Below are positions 1 to 8,897 of a stretch of DNA of 49,874 bases, piece by piece. The notes below the pieces were generated by a model. That model ran no database searches. It was not told the origin of the DNA and was given only the letters and a program-made list of their open reading frames with translations. The position numbers were made by a program, and so were the translations under genes. Source of the DNA: Micromonospora gifhornensis (GTDB lineage Bacteria > Actinomycetota > Actinomycetes > Mycobacteriales > Micromonosporaceae). The stretch spans positions 1 to 49,874 of the forward strand of contig NZ_BOPA01000046.1 of assembly GCF_016863515.1 (NCBI RefSeq). The letters run 5' to 3'. Numbering within the stretch: position 1 is the first letter of the stretch; every line of letters begins with the position of its first letter.

Positions 1-269
1 AACAGGGGTGGCCCTCAAACGTATATCCACCCGGGCATTCTCTGGCTTCGAGCTGGGAGGGACGAAGGCAGCCAGGATTCGCGGGATCGCCACGCCGGTG
101 TCGTCGCGTGCCAGAAGGCCGCTGGCCGCAGTCGTTACCTGGGAGGCGCCAGTCCAGTCCAGTCCTGCCCGCGGCCCGCCCAGGCCGCTGCGGTTTGCCG
201 TGTGGTGTTCAGGGCGTCGTGTGGTGTGGTCAGGGTTCTAATGACCCCGGGCCGGGTCATGACGCCACG

Positions 270-344
270 CCCCTTTGCTCTGCTTCAACCTACGCAACAG
301 CCAGCGGCGGAAACCAGTGCGTGGGTTGAAGCAGAGCAAAGGGG
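270..344. repeat. Long inverted repeat, 27-bp arms
   Basis: Arms at 270-296 and 318-344 are complementary over 27 bases with one mismatch, around a 21-base loop. Both ends are runs of C/G (CCCC...GGGG). There is no T-tract, and it lies about 175 bases past the VanW stop, so it may be a distant terminator, a transcript-stabilising hairpin, or a copy of an interspersed genomic repeat. Only the structure is seen directly. Confidence 0.8.
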
Positions 345-365
345 AGTCCGAGCACAAGGGCGAGG

Positions 366-394
366 GACCCGACCCGACCTGACCTGACCCGACC
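366..394. repeat. GACCC/GACCT pentamer tandem repeat
   Basis: Nearly six tandem copies of the pentamer GACC(C/T) occupy this stretch immediately right of the long hairpin. No function is evident; such arrays arise by slippage in intergenic DNA. Confidence 0.75.
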
Positions 395-519
395 GTGGGT
401 GTCAGGTGAGCCGGGGAATCTCCACGGACAAGGTTGGAGCGACGGTTCGCCGTTGAGGTTGAGACCAGGTGCGTCTCGGGGTTGTCGCCGCGAGGTCGTC
501 GTCCGGTATCCGCCGAGGG

Positions 520-2337
520 TCAGGCAGGTTCCTTGGCGCAGATGAAGCGGGGCTCCGCGTCGTAGGTCCAGGTGAACTTCTCCCGCTTGACGACTTTGCC
601 GTCCTTCTTGATGACGCGGAAGGCGTCCTGGGTGAAGCCCTGGCTGCCGTTGGCCGGGATGCAGGTGGGGCCCGGCTCCAGGTAGACGGTCCTCGGGGAG
701 GTGATGTTGCGGCGGGGGCCGTACTCGGTTTTGACGCTGTCCCAGATCTTCGTGCTCCAGATCGAGACGGTGATCGAGTTGGCGGTGTACGAGGTGTCGA
801 TCAGTACGCCGTACTCGGTGTTGTTGCGGAATTTGAAGTCGAGGTTCGGCCAGAAGATCGTGGACTCGATGACGGCCGGGTAGCGACTGAAGTAGTACGA
901 GTGCGGCTTGTGCTCGACGTCCTCAAGGCCGGCGTAGTACGTCGCGTTGAACAGGGTGGTGGTGAACTGCGAGGTGCCGCCGCCGACGCCGGGCACCAGC
1001 TTGCCGTCGAGGATCACCGGCGCGTCGCGGTAGCCCTGCGCGTATCCGCGCTCCCCGGTGTGGCCGTTGAGCGAGAACGTGTCGCCGGGCAGGACCACGG
1101 TGCCGTCGACGTGCTTGGCGATCGTCACGATGTTCTGGCTACGCGGCGACGACAGGCCGCCGGTGAAGTACGTGGTGAAGGAGGAGACCTTCTCCTTGAT
1201 CCCCAGGCCGGAGATCTTCTCGGCGGTGACCTTCGGGGCGACCGGCTTGAGCTCGGCGGAGATCGTACGGTCGTCGGTGCGGGGTAGGACGGCCAGCAGA
1301 TCGCCGCGGAGCTTGCCGATGTCCACCTGCTTGCCGGCGCGCCCGTCGACCACCTTCGGTTTGCCGCCGGAGATGGTCATCGTGGCGTTCTTCGGCGCCA
1401 CCTCGACCTTGTCGAGACGGTCGCCGAGGGCCGACCTGAGCTTCTTGGCGTCCACGCTCGGGGTGAGCTTGCCGGCCTTGTCGGCCTTGAACTGGAGGCT
1501 CTTGGCGATGGCCTGCGGCGGAATGGTCACCGTGCCCCGTTCGGTGGTCAGCTTGACCGGTGCCGCGACCGCCGGCTTGGCCAACTCCTCCACGAGGCGG
1601 TCCACCTCGTCGGCGGACGTGACCGGGTGGTTCTCCACCAACGGCACGGTCACCGGCTGCCCGCTGAGCCAGCCCTCCTTGACCACCTGCGCCGAGTGCT
1701 CGGTGTCGATGGCCAGGCTCGGCTTGGGGTGACGTGCCTTCGGTGTGGTGCCGGAAAAGGTGATCGCCGGCATGGTCATCTTCCGGCCCTGCTTGCCGAC
1801 CAGCTTCTGCAGCTCGGCCTCCAGCTTCGGCACGTCGACGGAGACCACCGGCTCGATCTCGCGGGAGCCGACCAGCCGGTCCACGGCGTGCGCCTGCGCT
1901 GCCGCTGCGGCGGCCACGGTGGCGTCCACGTCGACGGTGAGCCCGACCTCGGCCGGGTTGATCCGTGCCGTGCGTTCGCCCACCCGTACCTCGATCGGGG
2001 CGGCCAGTTCGGCCGCGCGCCGGTCCAGCTGCGTCTGCAGCTCCCGTGCCGCGTCGGCCCGGCTGCGCCCGCCGAGTTCGGTGCCGAGCACGGTGGTGCC
2101 GCGCGGGACGTCACCCGCGTACGTCCAGGCGGCGACGACGCCCACCGACGCGAGCACCGCGGTGGCCACCCCGGTGGCGAGCAGGATCCGGACTCGGCGG
2201 GATCGTTTGGCGCTGCCCTGCGACGGATCGACAGGTGTGGGGCGCTCCGGTTCCTCGACAGGCCAACTGACCGCTTTCACCTGGACCGTGGGCCGGTCGT
2301 CGTCAGCGGGCGGACGGTTCTCGCCGTACAGGGTCAC
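520..2337 (-). CDS. VanW-family membrane-anchored wall protein with YoaR-like domains
   Basis: The 605-residue product has a charged, proline-rich cytoplasmic N-terminus, one membrane segment near residues 49-70 and a large extracytoplasmic part. The middle (about 90-380) looks like two repeats of the putative peptidoglycan-binding YoaR-like domain. The VanW domain follows at about 390-530, with the conserved stretches LPGDTFSLNGHTG and GVGGGTSQFTTTLFNATYYA. VanW proteins accompany vancomycin-resistance genes in some bacteria, but their biochemical role is unknown. Start is GTG at 2337, preceded by GAGGT at a good distance. No resistance genes (VanHAX) are adjacent, so a wall-related housekeeping role beside the envelope glycan locus is more likely. 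Confidence 0.88.
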   Translation of the reverse strand: MTLYGENRPPADDDRPTVQVKAVSWPVEEPERPTPVDPSQGSAKRSRRVRILLATGVATAVLASVGVVAAWTYAGDVPRGTTVLGTELGGRSRADAARELQTQLDRRAAELAAPIEVRVGERTARINPAEVGLTVDVDATVAAAAAAQAHAVDRLVGSREIEPVVSVDVPKLEAELQKLVGKQGRKMTMPAITFSGTTPKARHPKPSLAIDTEHSAQVVKEGWLSGQPVTVPLVENHPVTSADEVDRLVEELAKPAVAAPVKLTTERGTVTIPPQAIAKSLQFKADKAGKLTPSVDAKKLRSALGDRLDKVEVAPKNATMTISGGKPKVVDGRAGKQVDIGKLRGDLLAVLPRTDDRTISAELKPVAPKVTAEKISGLGIKEKVSSFTTYFTGGLSSPRSQNIVTIAKHVDGTVVLPGDTFSLNGHTGERGYAQGYRDAPVILDGKLVPGVGGGTSQFTTTLFNATYYAGLEDVEHKPHSYYFSRYPAVIESTIFWPNLDFKFRNNTEYGVLIDTSYTANSITVSIWSTKIWDSVKTEYGPRRNITSPRTVYLEPGPTCIPANGSQGFTQDAFRVIKKDGKVVKREKFTWTYDAEPRFICAKEPA

Positions 2338-2394
2338 AGCTACCTCTTCGGAAATGGCCGTGGGCGGAGTCGGGAACCTTCACCCCGGGAGCAA

Positions 2395-3756
2395 CTACGG
2401 TAGCCAACGCGACGGGGTACGGGGGGTCTGAGTGTGCGGAGAGTCGCCATCGACACCGGTTTGCCCCGTTGCGGCAGCGACCCGATCACGCTGTGTAGTT
2501 CGCCGGTGGCTCGGCCGGAAGACCAGCCAGGACATTGTCGCGGCGGTCACGGCGGCGGTGACAAGTGCGCAGGACAGCACCCCGGTGACCGTGCGTGGCG
2601 CGACGAGTGCCGCGCAGACCGCCAGGCCGACCGTGGCCACCCACAGCGGTGCGGCCGGCCAGCGCGCGCCGGTCGCCACCCGGTCGTTGACGAGCATGAA
2701 CACCACCGCATAGAGGGCGCCGGTGGCGGCGAAGATCGGTGCCGTGTCGGCCAGGTGCAGGTAGTCGGCACCTCCGGCGAGTCGGAACGCCAACTCGCCG
2801 CCGATGGTGGCGGCAGCAACGAGGGCCGCGCCGCAGGCCGTGATCAACGCCAGCGCCACCAGGCGGGCGCGGCGGTCGCCCCGGGCCAGCCGGGGCAGGA
2901 CCAGCAGGGTGACGACCTGAGGTGCCCACAGCGCGCCCTTGGTGAGTACCGAACCGACCGCGTACGCGCCGGAGTCGGCGGCGGGCAGCAGTTGGCGGGC
3001 GAGGATCAGGTCGGCGTACGAGATGGCGAGCATCGCCAACGTGGCGGCGCACGCGGTGCTCACCTGCCGGGCATCCAGTCGGCGTGGCACCGGGCCGCCC
3101 GGTTCGGCGGACCTCGGCTGATCGTCTCGCGCCCCGGCCGGCGCACCGGGCGTGGAGATCGCAGTGGTGCCGGGGGCGGCGAGGCGGGCCAGCAGTGGCA
3201 GGGCGAGCAGGCCGGTGGCCGTGGTCAACAGCAGGCAGGTCACCGGTCCCCGGCCGAGCAGGAGGCCGACGACCAGCCCGCCGTAGCGGCCGGCGGCCAG
3301 TACGGCCATGGCGACGGCGAGCCGCAGGAAACGCTGGTCGCCCTGCAACTCGCCGAGCCACCGGCCGGCCATCACGGTGGCGAACGTGGTGGTGGCGAGC
3401 AGCAGCGTCAGCGGGGCCGGCAGCCGCAGGAGGACCGTCAACAGCGGCGCCAGGGCCAGGGTGACGGCACCGGTGAGCGCGGCGGTGCGTAGCCCGAGTC
3501 GGCCGGCTCCGTCGCCACCCCAGCGGGCCCGGTGCGCGGCCACCGCGATCTGCAGCCCGAATCCGGGCACCGCGGCGATCGCACCCAGCGCGAGGACGGT
3601 GGCCAGCGCGCCCAGGTCGGCGGCGCTCAGCCGGCGGGCGCCCAGCACCGGTACGACGTACGCAAGCGCATTTGTCACCAGCGTGGCGAGGGTGACGGCG
3701 GCGCCGGCCGCGCCGAGCCGAACCCTGCTGGTGTCGCTGCCCGTCGTCTGTGTCAT
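2395..3756 (-). CDS. Polytopic membrane protein resembling polysaccharide flippases
   Basis: The 453-residue protein is almost entirely hydrophobic, with about 12 predicted membrane segments, and has the look of the MATE/Wzx polysaccharide-exporter group (N-terminal segments with GARRLSAADLGALATV). Such proteins flip lipid-linked sugars across the membrane. I start it at ATG 3756, which follows a GGAG; the open frame extends upstream to 3915, but that part is low-complexity and would overlap the divergent FkbM gene. It probably forms a unit with the VanW gene 57 bases downstream. Family assignment is from overall pattern, so the substrate is unknown; neighbours suggest a cell-envelope glycan or its precursor. 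Confidence 0.75.
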   Translation of the reverse strand: MTQTTGSDTSRVRLGAAGAAVTLATLVTNALAYVVPVLGARRLSAADLGALATVLALGAIAAVPGFGLQIAVAAHRARWGGDGAGRLGLRTAALTGAVTLALAPLLTVLLRLPAPLTLLLATTTFATVMAGRWLGELQGDQRFLRLAVAMAVLAAGRYGGLVVGLLLGRGPVTCLLLTTATGLLALPLLARLAAPGTTAISTPGAPAGARDDQPRSAEPGGPVPRRLDARQVSTACAATLAMLAISYADLILARQLLPAADSGAYAVGSVLTKGALWAPQVVTLLVLPRLARGDRRARLVALALITACGAALVAAATIGGELAFRLAGGADYLHLADTAPIFAATGALYAVVFMLVNDRVATGARWPAAPLWVATVGLAVCAALVAPRTVTGVLSCALVTAAVTAATMSWLVFRPSHRRTTQRDRVAAATGQTGVDGDSPHTQTPRTPSRWLP

Positions 3757-3901
3757 GCCACTCCGCGTCTGCCGGCCGCCCGCAGGTCCGGCCGGCTGAT
3801 CCCGTCGGGAAGCGGCCCGACCGGCAAGACGGTACCGGTCGGTAGCCTTTCCGGACAGCCCCGCACCGACGGCCCCTGCCGACCGCCGCGGAAAGGGTCT
3901 A

Positions 3902-4669
3902 GTGTGCTGCCCCATGGCGTCGACGAAGCTGGCCCCCGCAGCAACCTCCGGCCTGGCGGCAGTGCTTCCCGAGCGGCTGCTCGGGGCGGCGATCCGCCGC
4001 GCCTATCCGCGGGTCGAGCCGGAGTTGGCCCGGCTGGCGGAGTTCGTTCCGTCCGGCGGTACGGCGGTGGACGTGGGCGCCTGGTACGGCCCGTGGACCG
4101 CCCGGCTGCTGCGGCGGGCGGAGCGGGTGGTCGCGGTGGAGCCGACGGCGGCGCTGGCCGGACAGCTGCGTTCGGCCTTCCCCACGGTCGAGGTGGTCGA
4201 GGCGGCGGTCTCCGACCACGAGGGATCCGCCACGCTGTATCTGCCCGCAGGGGGCGCGATCGTGGGCACCTCGTCGCTGGAGGACCCGACGCAGGGTGAG
4301 CCGGTGCCGGTCCGACGGATCACGCTCGACTCGCTCGGCCTGACCGACGTGCGGTTCGTCAAGCTCGACATCGAGGGGCACGAACTGCCCGCGCTGCGCG
4401 GTGCGGCGGAGACCGTCAAGCGGGACCGTCCGGTGCTGCTGATCGAGGTGGAGGAGCGGATCCAACCGGTCGAGCCACTGTTGGACCTGCTCACCGGTTG
4501 GGGCTACCGCGGATACGTGCTGCCGGACCGCGAATGGGTGCCGCTTGCCGACTTCGACCTCGGTGGACACCAGCGGGAGGCGATCGTACGGGTCGGGCAG
4601 AGCTTCGCCCGCCGGGTCGTCTGGCCCCGGCCCCGGTACGTCAACTCGGTGCTGTTCCGCCCCGAGTGA
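3902..4669 (+). CDS. FkbM-family SAM-dependent methyltransferase
   Basis: The 255-residue protein carries a class I methyltransferase fold: motif I is TAVDVGAWYGPWTA, then the acidic VVAVEPTAA, and the FkbM-typical RFVKLDIEGHELPALRGA followed by RPVLLIEVEE. FkbM enzymes are O-methyltransferases, often acting on sugars or polyketides. Start is GTG 3902, four bases after GGAAAGGG; an in-frame ATG at 3914 is the alternative but sits too far from that site. It is divergent from the flippase gene and convergent with the next membrane-protein gene, their stops being about 10 bases apart. Setting within envelope glycan genes suggests methylation of a surface sugar, which is inference. Confidence 0.87.
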   Translation: MCCPMASTKLAPAATSGLAAVLPERLLGAAIRRAYPRVEPELARLAEFVPSGGTAVDVGAWYGPWTARLLRRAERVVAVEPTAALAGQLRSAFPTVEVVEAAVSDHEGSATLYLPAGGAIVGTSSLEDPTQGEPVPVRRITLDSLGLTDVRFVKLDIEGHELPALRGAAETVKRDRPVLLIEVEERIQPVEPLLDLLTGWGYRGYVLPDREWVPLADFDLGGHQREAIVRVGQSFARRVVWPRPRYVNSVLFRPE

Positions 4670-4688
4670 CGTCGCGTCGCTACTCGGG
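4661..4688. terminator. Weak hairpin between convergent genes
   Basis: CCCGAGT at 4661-4667 pairs with ACTCGGG at 4682-4688 around a partly paired interior, exactly spanning the two convergent stop codons. No T-run follows. It may act as a bidirectional terminator, but the short stem leaves this uncertain. Confidence 0.4.
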
Positions 4689-6779
4689 TCTGGGTGCCGG
4701 GTCGCCGATCGCGATCTCGTTGGTGCAGAGCGACACCTCGCCGCTGGTCACCGTCAACTCCACCGTGTCGCCGCCACCGGTGATGCGGAAGAACCGCTGG
4801 TTGAGACCCTTGCGGATCGGGAACTGGGCCACGCCGTCGCCGAGCCGCAGGGTCGCCGTGCCGTCGGCCGAGCTGAGGTAGCCGATGCGTACCACCCAGT
4901 GCCACTCGAAGCGTGGCTCGTTCAGCGGCATCCGTACGGTCTGCCCGGTGCCGACCCGGTAGCCGCAGCCCTCCTGTGGGCCGGGCTGGATGGTGCTGCC
5001 GACGATCGTGGCCACCTGGATGCGACCCAGATCGTCGAGGACCGAGGCGTTGTCGGTCTCGTCGACGAAGGTGGGGCGGGTGCCGAAGGCCCGGAAGAAC
5101 CGGGACTGGAGGTTGTACGGCGAGGAGAGGCGGGGCACGACGTTGTCCGGCACCGGGGCGTCGAAGAAGACGGTGTCCGGTGGTGCGCTGGCCATCTCGA
5201 TCCGCACGGTGTCGATGTACGACCGGCCGGACTTCGCCGCCCACTCGTCGCCGTACCGGGCGGTGGTCCAGACCGTGCCCAGGCCGACCGCGACCAGGAT
5301 GAGGACGAGGACGACGGTGACCGCCTCCCGGTAACGCTCCGGCACCGGACCGAGCAGCCCCGGCGTGGGCGACTCGGCCGGGTTCGTCGGTGGCACGTCG
5401 GCTTGGTTCGTCGGTGGCACGTCGGCCGGGGGTGGTTCAGGAGCGGCCCGGCCGGGGTCGGGTTCCGGGTCGACGGGGGCTTCCGCGTGGATGACACCGT
5501 GCCCGGAGACCAGCCGTGCCGGTTGGCCCGTCGCCGCAACAGCCGGCGTGGTCGACGCGATCACCGCCGGTGTCACTGGCTGCGCCGGTGTCACCGGCTG
5601 CGTCGGTGTCGTCGGCACGGTCGGGTCGGTCCTGTGGGCCAGCCCGACCACGGCGACGCCCAGGCAGATCGCCGCGACCACGACGACGTCGCTGACGTAC
5701 CGGGGGACGCCGCCGGCGACCCCGCTGAAGGCCGAGCCGAGCCGGGTCGCGGCGAGCATGCCCGCCACCATCAGCAGGTAGGCCGCGAGCAGCAGCCAGG
5801 CCCGGCCGGCCCGGCGGCGCTGGCGTACGGTCGCCGCGACCACGGCGGCGACGATCGTCCAGCCCACCCAGGTGCCCAGTTGTGGCGGCGAGGCGACGGG
5901 CGCGCCGTCGCCGGCCCCGAGCCACTGCCACGGGCCGCCCACCAGGCCGGGCATCACCGTCGACCCGAACATCTGGGTCAGGAAGGAGAAGACCTCACCC
6001 ACCGATTCCGGGCGACGCAGCGAGGATTCCGAACGGCCCAGGTAGGCCGCCGCGAAACCGAGCGACAGTACGGTCAGCAGCAGCCAGGACGGCCACCAGC
6101 GGCGGATCGTGGTCCAGATGGCCCGTACCGGGCCGCCGTCGGCGTAACAGGCGGCGGTCAGTAGGAAGACCAGCGGCACGATCAGGATCGACTTCTCGAA
6201 GAAGAAGAGGCCGAGCAGCAGGGCCGACGCCAGGGTCACCAGGTGCCGTCGACGCCCGGTCTGCACGTAGCCGACCTGGGCGGAGACCGCCAGCACCATG
6301 GCGATCTGCATCGGCAACATGTTGACGCCGACCGCCCACCAGGTGCTCGCCTCCAGGGTCAGCGGGCTGAACAGCAGCAGGCCCAGCGGCAGGAGCAGCA
6401 GCGCGGAGGGCCGGAGCATCCGCCGTAGCAGCCGGAAGAAGGTGATCCCGAGGATCGCCTGACCGATCGCCATGAGCAGCACGTACGGCCAGTAGGCCAG
6501 ACCGACGTATTCGGTGACCAGCCAGATGAGCAGCCGCCCGCCGGGCATGAGGTGGTTGTTGTAGAGCGCGAACAGGTGCTCGACGGTCAGCCGGGACTCC
6601 GCCGCCTGGGTGATCAGCACGTAGTCGTCGGCCGCCAGGAAACCGCGGGACGCCACCTGGGCGCGCCACAACACGCTGACCGCGATCATGACCAGCGCCG
6701 CCGTGGCGATCCGGTCGCCGCTCAGCCGGCTACCGGGCCGCTCCGGTGCCGCCGACACGCCTGCCCCCGCTGATGCCAT
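4680..6779 (-). CDS. Large polytopic membrane protein, possible GT-C glycosyltransferase
   Basis: The 699-residue protein has roughly ten membrane segments up to about residue 410, a proline/threonine-rich low-complexity stretch at about 410-500, another membrane segment near 510 and a C-terminal extracytoplasmic domain. The first outer loop contains an acidic FLAADDYVL motif, as in GT-C glycosyltransferases that use lipid-linked donors, so such a role is possible but unproven. Start is ATG 6779 with no obvious ribosome binding site. It diverges from the next membrane-protein gene across 147 bases. The low-complexity segment contains a tandem in-frame 24-base duplication. I do not recognise a named family. 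Confidence 0.7.
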   Translation of the reverse strand: MASAGAGVSAAPERPGSRLSGDRIATAALVMIAVSVLWRAQVASRGFLAADDYVLITQAAESRLTVEHLFALYNNHLMPGGRLLIWLVTEYVGLAYWPYVLLMAIGQAILGITFFRLLRRMLRPSALLLLPLGLLLFSPLTLEASTWWAVGVNMLPMQIAMVLAVSAQVGYVQTGRRRHLVTLASALLLGLFFFEKSILIVPLVFLLTAACYADGGPVRAIWTTIRRWWPSWLLLTVLSLGFAAAYLGRSESSLRRPESVGEVFSFLTQMFGSTVMPGLVGGPWQWLGAGDGAPVASPPQLGTWVGWTIVAAVVAATVRQRRRAGRAWLLLAAYLLMVAGMLAATRLGSAFSGVAGGVPRYVSDVVVVAAICLGVAVVGLAHRTDPTVPTTPTQPVTPAQPVTPAVIASTTPAVAATGQPARLVSGHGVIHAEAPVDPEPDPGRAAPEPPPADVPPTNQADVPPTNPAESPTPGLLGPVPERYREAVTVVLVLILVAVGLGTVWTTARYGDEWAAKSGRSYIDTVRIEMASAPPDTVFFDAPVPDNVVPRLSSPYNLQSRFFRAFGTRPTFVDETDNASVLDDLGRIQVATIVGSTIQPGPQEGCGYRVGTGQTVRMPLNEPRFEWHWVVRIGYLSSADGTATLRLGDGVAQFPIRKGLNQRFFRITGGGDTVELTVTSGEVSLCTNEIAIGDPAPRPE
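5381..5428. repeat. In-frame 24-bp tandem duplication inside a membrane-protein gene
   Basis: Two nearly identical 24-base units (5381-5404 and 5405-5428) encode repeated eight-residue blocks of type ADVPPTNQ/ADVPPTNP in the low-complexity linker of the membrane protein. The length is a multiple of three, so the frame is preserved. Confidence 0.85.
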
Positions 6780-6926
6780 GGCGGGAAGACTGCCACACCA
6801 CTCATTGCGTCCCCTATCAGGTCAACGGATGGTTCGACCGGTTGGCGACCCGGACGGAGCCTGCCGGTTACAGTGGCCGCCACCGACGCGGCGGGTCGCC
6901 GCGTACCGGCGAGGTGAGGTCCACGG

Positions 6927-8687
6927 ATGCGGGAACGGCTGCGGCAGGGCGGCCCGGCGGCCGAGCGTGGCCGTGCCGTCGGTCGCCTCGTACCGCACCT
7001 GGTGGCTGCCGCCGTGACGGCAGTGGTGCTCGCGCCGTTGGCCCGGCCCGGCTACGTGCTGCGCTACGACATGGTCTTCGTGCCGAGGCAGGCGCTGAGC
7101 TGGGAGGTGATCGCCCCGGCCACGGCGCTGCCCCGGGCCGTACCGCAGGACGCGGTGGTGGCGTTGGCCAACCAACTGGTTCCGGGCTGGCTGCTGCAAC
7201 GCCTGGTGCTTGTGGCGATCCTGTACTTCGCCGCGCTGGGCGCCGCCCGTCTGGTGCCGACCCGGCGGACGGCCGTGCGGGTGGTCGCCGCCCTCGGGTA
7301 CGCCTGGACGCCGTACCTGGCTGAGCGGCTGCTGATCGGCCAGTGGGGACTGTTGGTCGCGTACGCCGCGATGCCGTGGCTGGTGCGTGCGGCGATCGGG
7401 GTACGGGCGGGCGAGCGGGGTGCGCTGCGCCGGCTGCTGCTGGCGGCGGCGGTCTCGGCGATCACCCCGACCGGCGGTCTGCTCGCCCTGGTGGTCGTCG
7501 CCGTCCTGCTCGTCGGGCGAGGTGCGGCCCGGTCGGCTTCGGTCGGGGTGGGCGTGACGTTGTTGCTGAACGCGCCGTGGCTGGTGGCCGGCTTCGCCAG
7601 CGCCGGTGACGGGCGGTCCGATCCCGCCGGGGTGGCGGTCTTCGCGGCCCGGGCGGAGAACTGGGCCGGTCCCCTGGTGGCGCTCGCCGGTACCGGTGGC
7701 ATCTGGAACGCGCAGGCCACTCCGGCGTCGCGGGCCGGGTTGCTGGTGCCGGTGGCGACCGGGCTGCTGCTGGTGGTCGCCGCTGCTGGCGTACCGCTGC
7801 TGCGGCGTCGCTGGGCGGCCGGGGTGACCAACCGTCTCGGCCTGCTGGCGGTCGGGTCGTGGTTGGCGGCGGCGCTCGGCGTGCTGCCGGGTGCGGTGAC
7901 GGTGCTGAGCCGGCTGGTCGCCGACGTGCCGGGCGCGGGATTGTTGCGCGACGGGCAGAAGCTGCTCATCCCGTACGCGTTGCTGGTGGCGATCGCCGTG
8001 GCGTTGGGCGCGGAGCGGCTCGCCGGGTGGTTGACCGCCCGGTTCGACGCGGCGACCGGGCGGGTGTTGCTTGTCGGTGCGGCGTTGCTGCCGGTGGCCG
8101 TCCTGCCCGACCTGGCGTTCGGCGGGGTGGGACGGCTGCGCCCGGTGGCGTGGCCGGCGGACTGGGCGGTGGTGGCCCGGCTGGTGCAGGAACGGCCGGG
8201 TGAGGTGATCTCGCTGCCGTTCCAGGAGTACCAGAGCTATTCGTGGAACGGCGGCCAGGTGGTGATCGACCCGGCGCCCCGATATCTGGGCGTGCCGGTC
8301 CTGATCGACGACACGCTGCGTGTGGACGGTACGGCGGTGGCGGGCGAGGACCCGCAGGCCGCCCGGGTGCGTGACCTGCTCGACTCGGGTGAGCCGGTCG
8401 CGACGGCCGGTCCTCGGTGGGTGCTTGTGCAGCGGGCGGCCGGCCCGCCGGTGGACCCGGCGACGGTGGCCGGACTTCAGCGGGTGTACGCGGGCGAGGA
8501 CCTGACTCTGTACGAGAACCCGCAATGGCGACAGCCGCCCGCCCCCGCCCGTCCCGGACCGGTGGGCCTGGCACATCTACTTGCCGCAACGGTGGTGCTG
8601 GCCATCGGTTTTTCGGACGCTGCGCGACGGAGCTACCGCGTGGTAGCGTCCCGGCACGCGAGTCCCGCGGAAGGAGAAGGTGGATGA
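6927..8687 (+). CDS. Polytopic membrane protein resembling mycobacterial Rv0226c
   Basis: The 586-residue protein has about a dozen hydrophobic segments and a C-terminal extracytoplasmic portion (about 400-550) ending with one more membrane helix. The first outer loop has RYDMVFVPRQALSWEV, consistent with an acidic GT-C-like active loop. Length, topology and linkage (to a GT4 gene, a methyltransferase and a DUF3068 gene) match the conserved membrane protein Rv0226c of mycobacteria; I made this comparison from memory of the locus, not by alignment. Start is ATG 6927, seven bases after GAGGTGAGG. Its TGA overlaps the ATG of the DUF2613 gene (ATGA), indicating translational coupling. Confidence 0.78.
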   Translation: MRERLRQGGPAAERGRAVGRLVPHLVAAAVTAVVLAPLARPGYVLRYDMVFVPRQALSWEVIAPATALPRAVPQDAVVALANQLVPGWLLQRLVLVAILYFAALGAARLVPTRRTAVRVVAALGYAWTPYLAERLLIGQWGLLVAYAAMPWLVRAAIGVRAGERGALRRLLLAAAVSAITPTGGLLALVVVAVLLVGRGAARSASVGVGVTLLLNAPWLVAGFASAGDGRSDPAGVAVFAARAENWAGPLVALAGTGGIWNAQATPASRAGLLVPVATGLLLVVAAAGVPLLRRRWAAGVTNRLGLLAVGSWLAAALGVLPGAVTVLSRLVADVPGAGLLRDGQKLLIPYALLVAIAVALGAERLAGWLTARFDAATGRVLLVGAALLPVAVLPDLAFGGVGRLRPVAWPADWAVVARLVQERPGEVISLPFQEYQSYSWNGGQVVIDPAPRYLGVPVLIDDTLRVDGTAVAGEDPQAARVRDLLDSGEPVATAGPRWVLVQRAAGPPVDPATVAGLQRVYAGEDLTLYENPQWRQPPAPARPGPVGLAHLLAATVVLAIGFSDAARRSYRVVASRHASPAEGEGG

Positions 8688-8845
8688 GGAACCTGCCCGC
8701 GTTCGTCGCCGTCGGGGTACTCGGTGTCGTGCTCGGCATGCTCGGCAGCGTCGGTCTGGCGAACGTGCTCAGCCCGTCCGCCAAGGAGGCCGCGAACTCC
8801 AAGGTGAGTGAGCAGACCGAGTCCCCGCTGTACGGCACGCGCTGA
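8684..8845 (+). CDS. Small DUF2613-type membrane or secreted protein
   Basis: The 53-residue product starts MRNLPAFVAVGVLGVVLGML, a single membrane segment or uncleaved signal, followed by a short polar tail ending SPLYGTR. This matches the actinobacterial DUF2613 family, whose mycobacterial member Rv0236A sits next to aftD. It is translationally coupled to the upstream membrane-protein gene by an ATGA overlap and is followed by a strong terminator. Function is unknown; given the aftD linkage it could be an accessory of arabinan synthesis, which is inference. Confidence 0.75.
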   Translation: MRNLPAFVAVGVLGVVLGMLGSVGLANVLSPSAKEAANSKVSEQTESPLYGTR

Positions 8846-8856
8846 CCTCGAACGGC

Positions 8857-8885
8857 ACAAGGCGCCCGCGACGCGGGCGCCTTGT
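8857..8885. terminator. Bidirectional terminator hairpin
   Basis: A perfect 13-bp stem (8857-8869 with 8873-8885) closes on a GAC loop between two convergent genes, starting 11 bases after the DUF2613 stop and 12 bases past the GT4 stop. The outer pairs are A/T-rich (ACAAGG/CCTTGT), fitting an intrinsic terminator used from both sides. Confidence 0.85.
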
Positions 8886-8897
8886 CGTCGTGTCCGG

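Larger units (their letters stand above)
1..519. other. Gene-free left edge with hairpins and short repeats
   Basis: I see no convincing gene here: the open frames lack family features, a good ribosome binding site and the expected third-position bias. The stretch contains a short hairpin at 241-260 (arms ATGACCC/GGGTCAT), a very strong hairpin at 270-344 and a pentamer repeat at 366-394, the last two listed separately. It lies downstream of the minus-strand VanW gene. Confidence 0.6.

Noticed and set aside
469..1287. 272-residue plus-strand open frame
   Set aside because: It is antisense to the VanW domain, which is clearly encoded on the minus strand.
6822..8576. 584-residue minus-strand open frame
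   Set aside because: It is antisense to the membrane-protein gene; its Arg/His/Gln-rich sequence has no family pattern and is typical of shadow frames in G/C-rich DNA.
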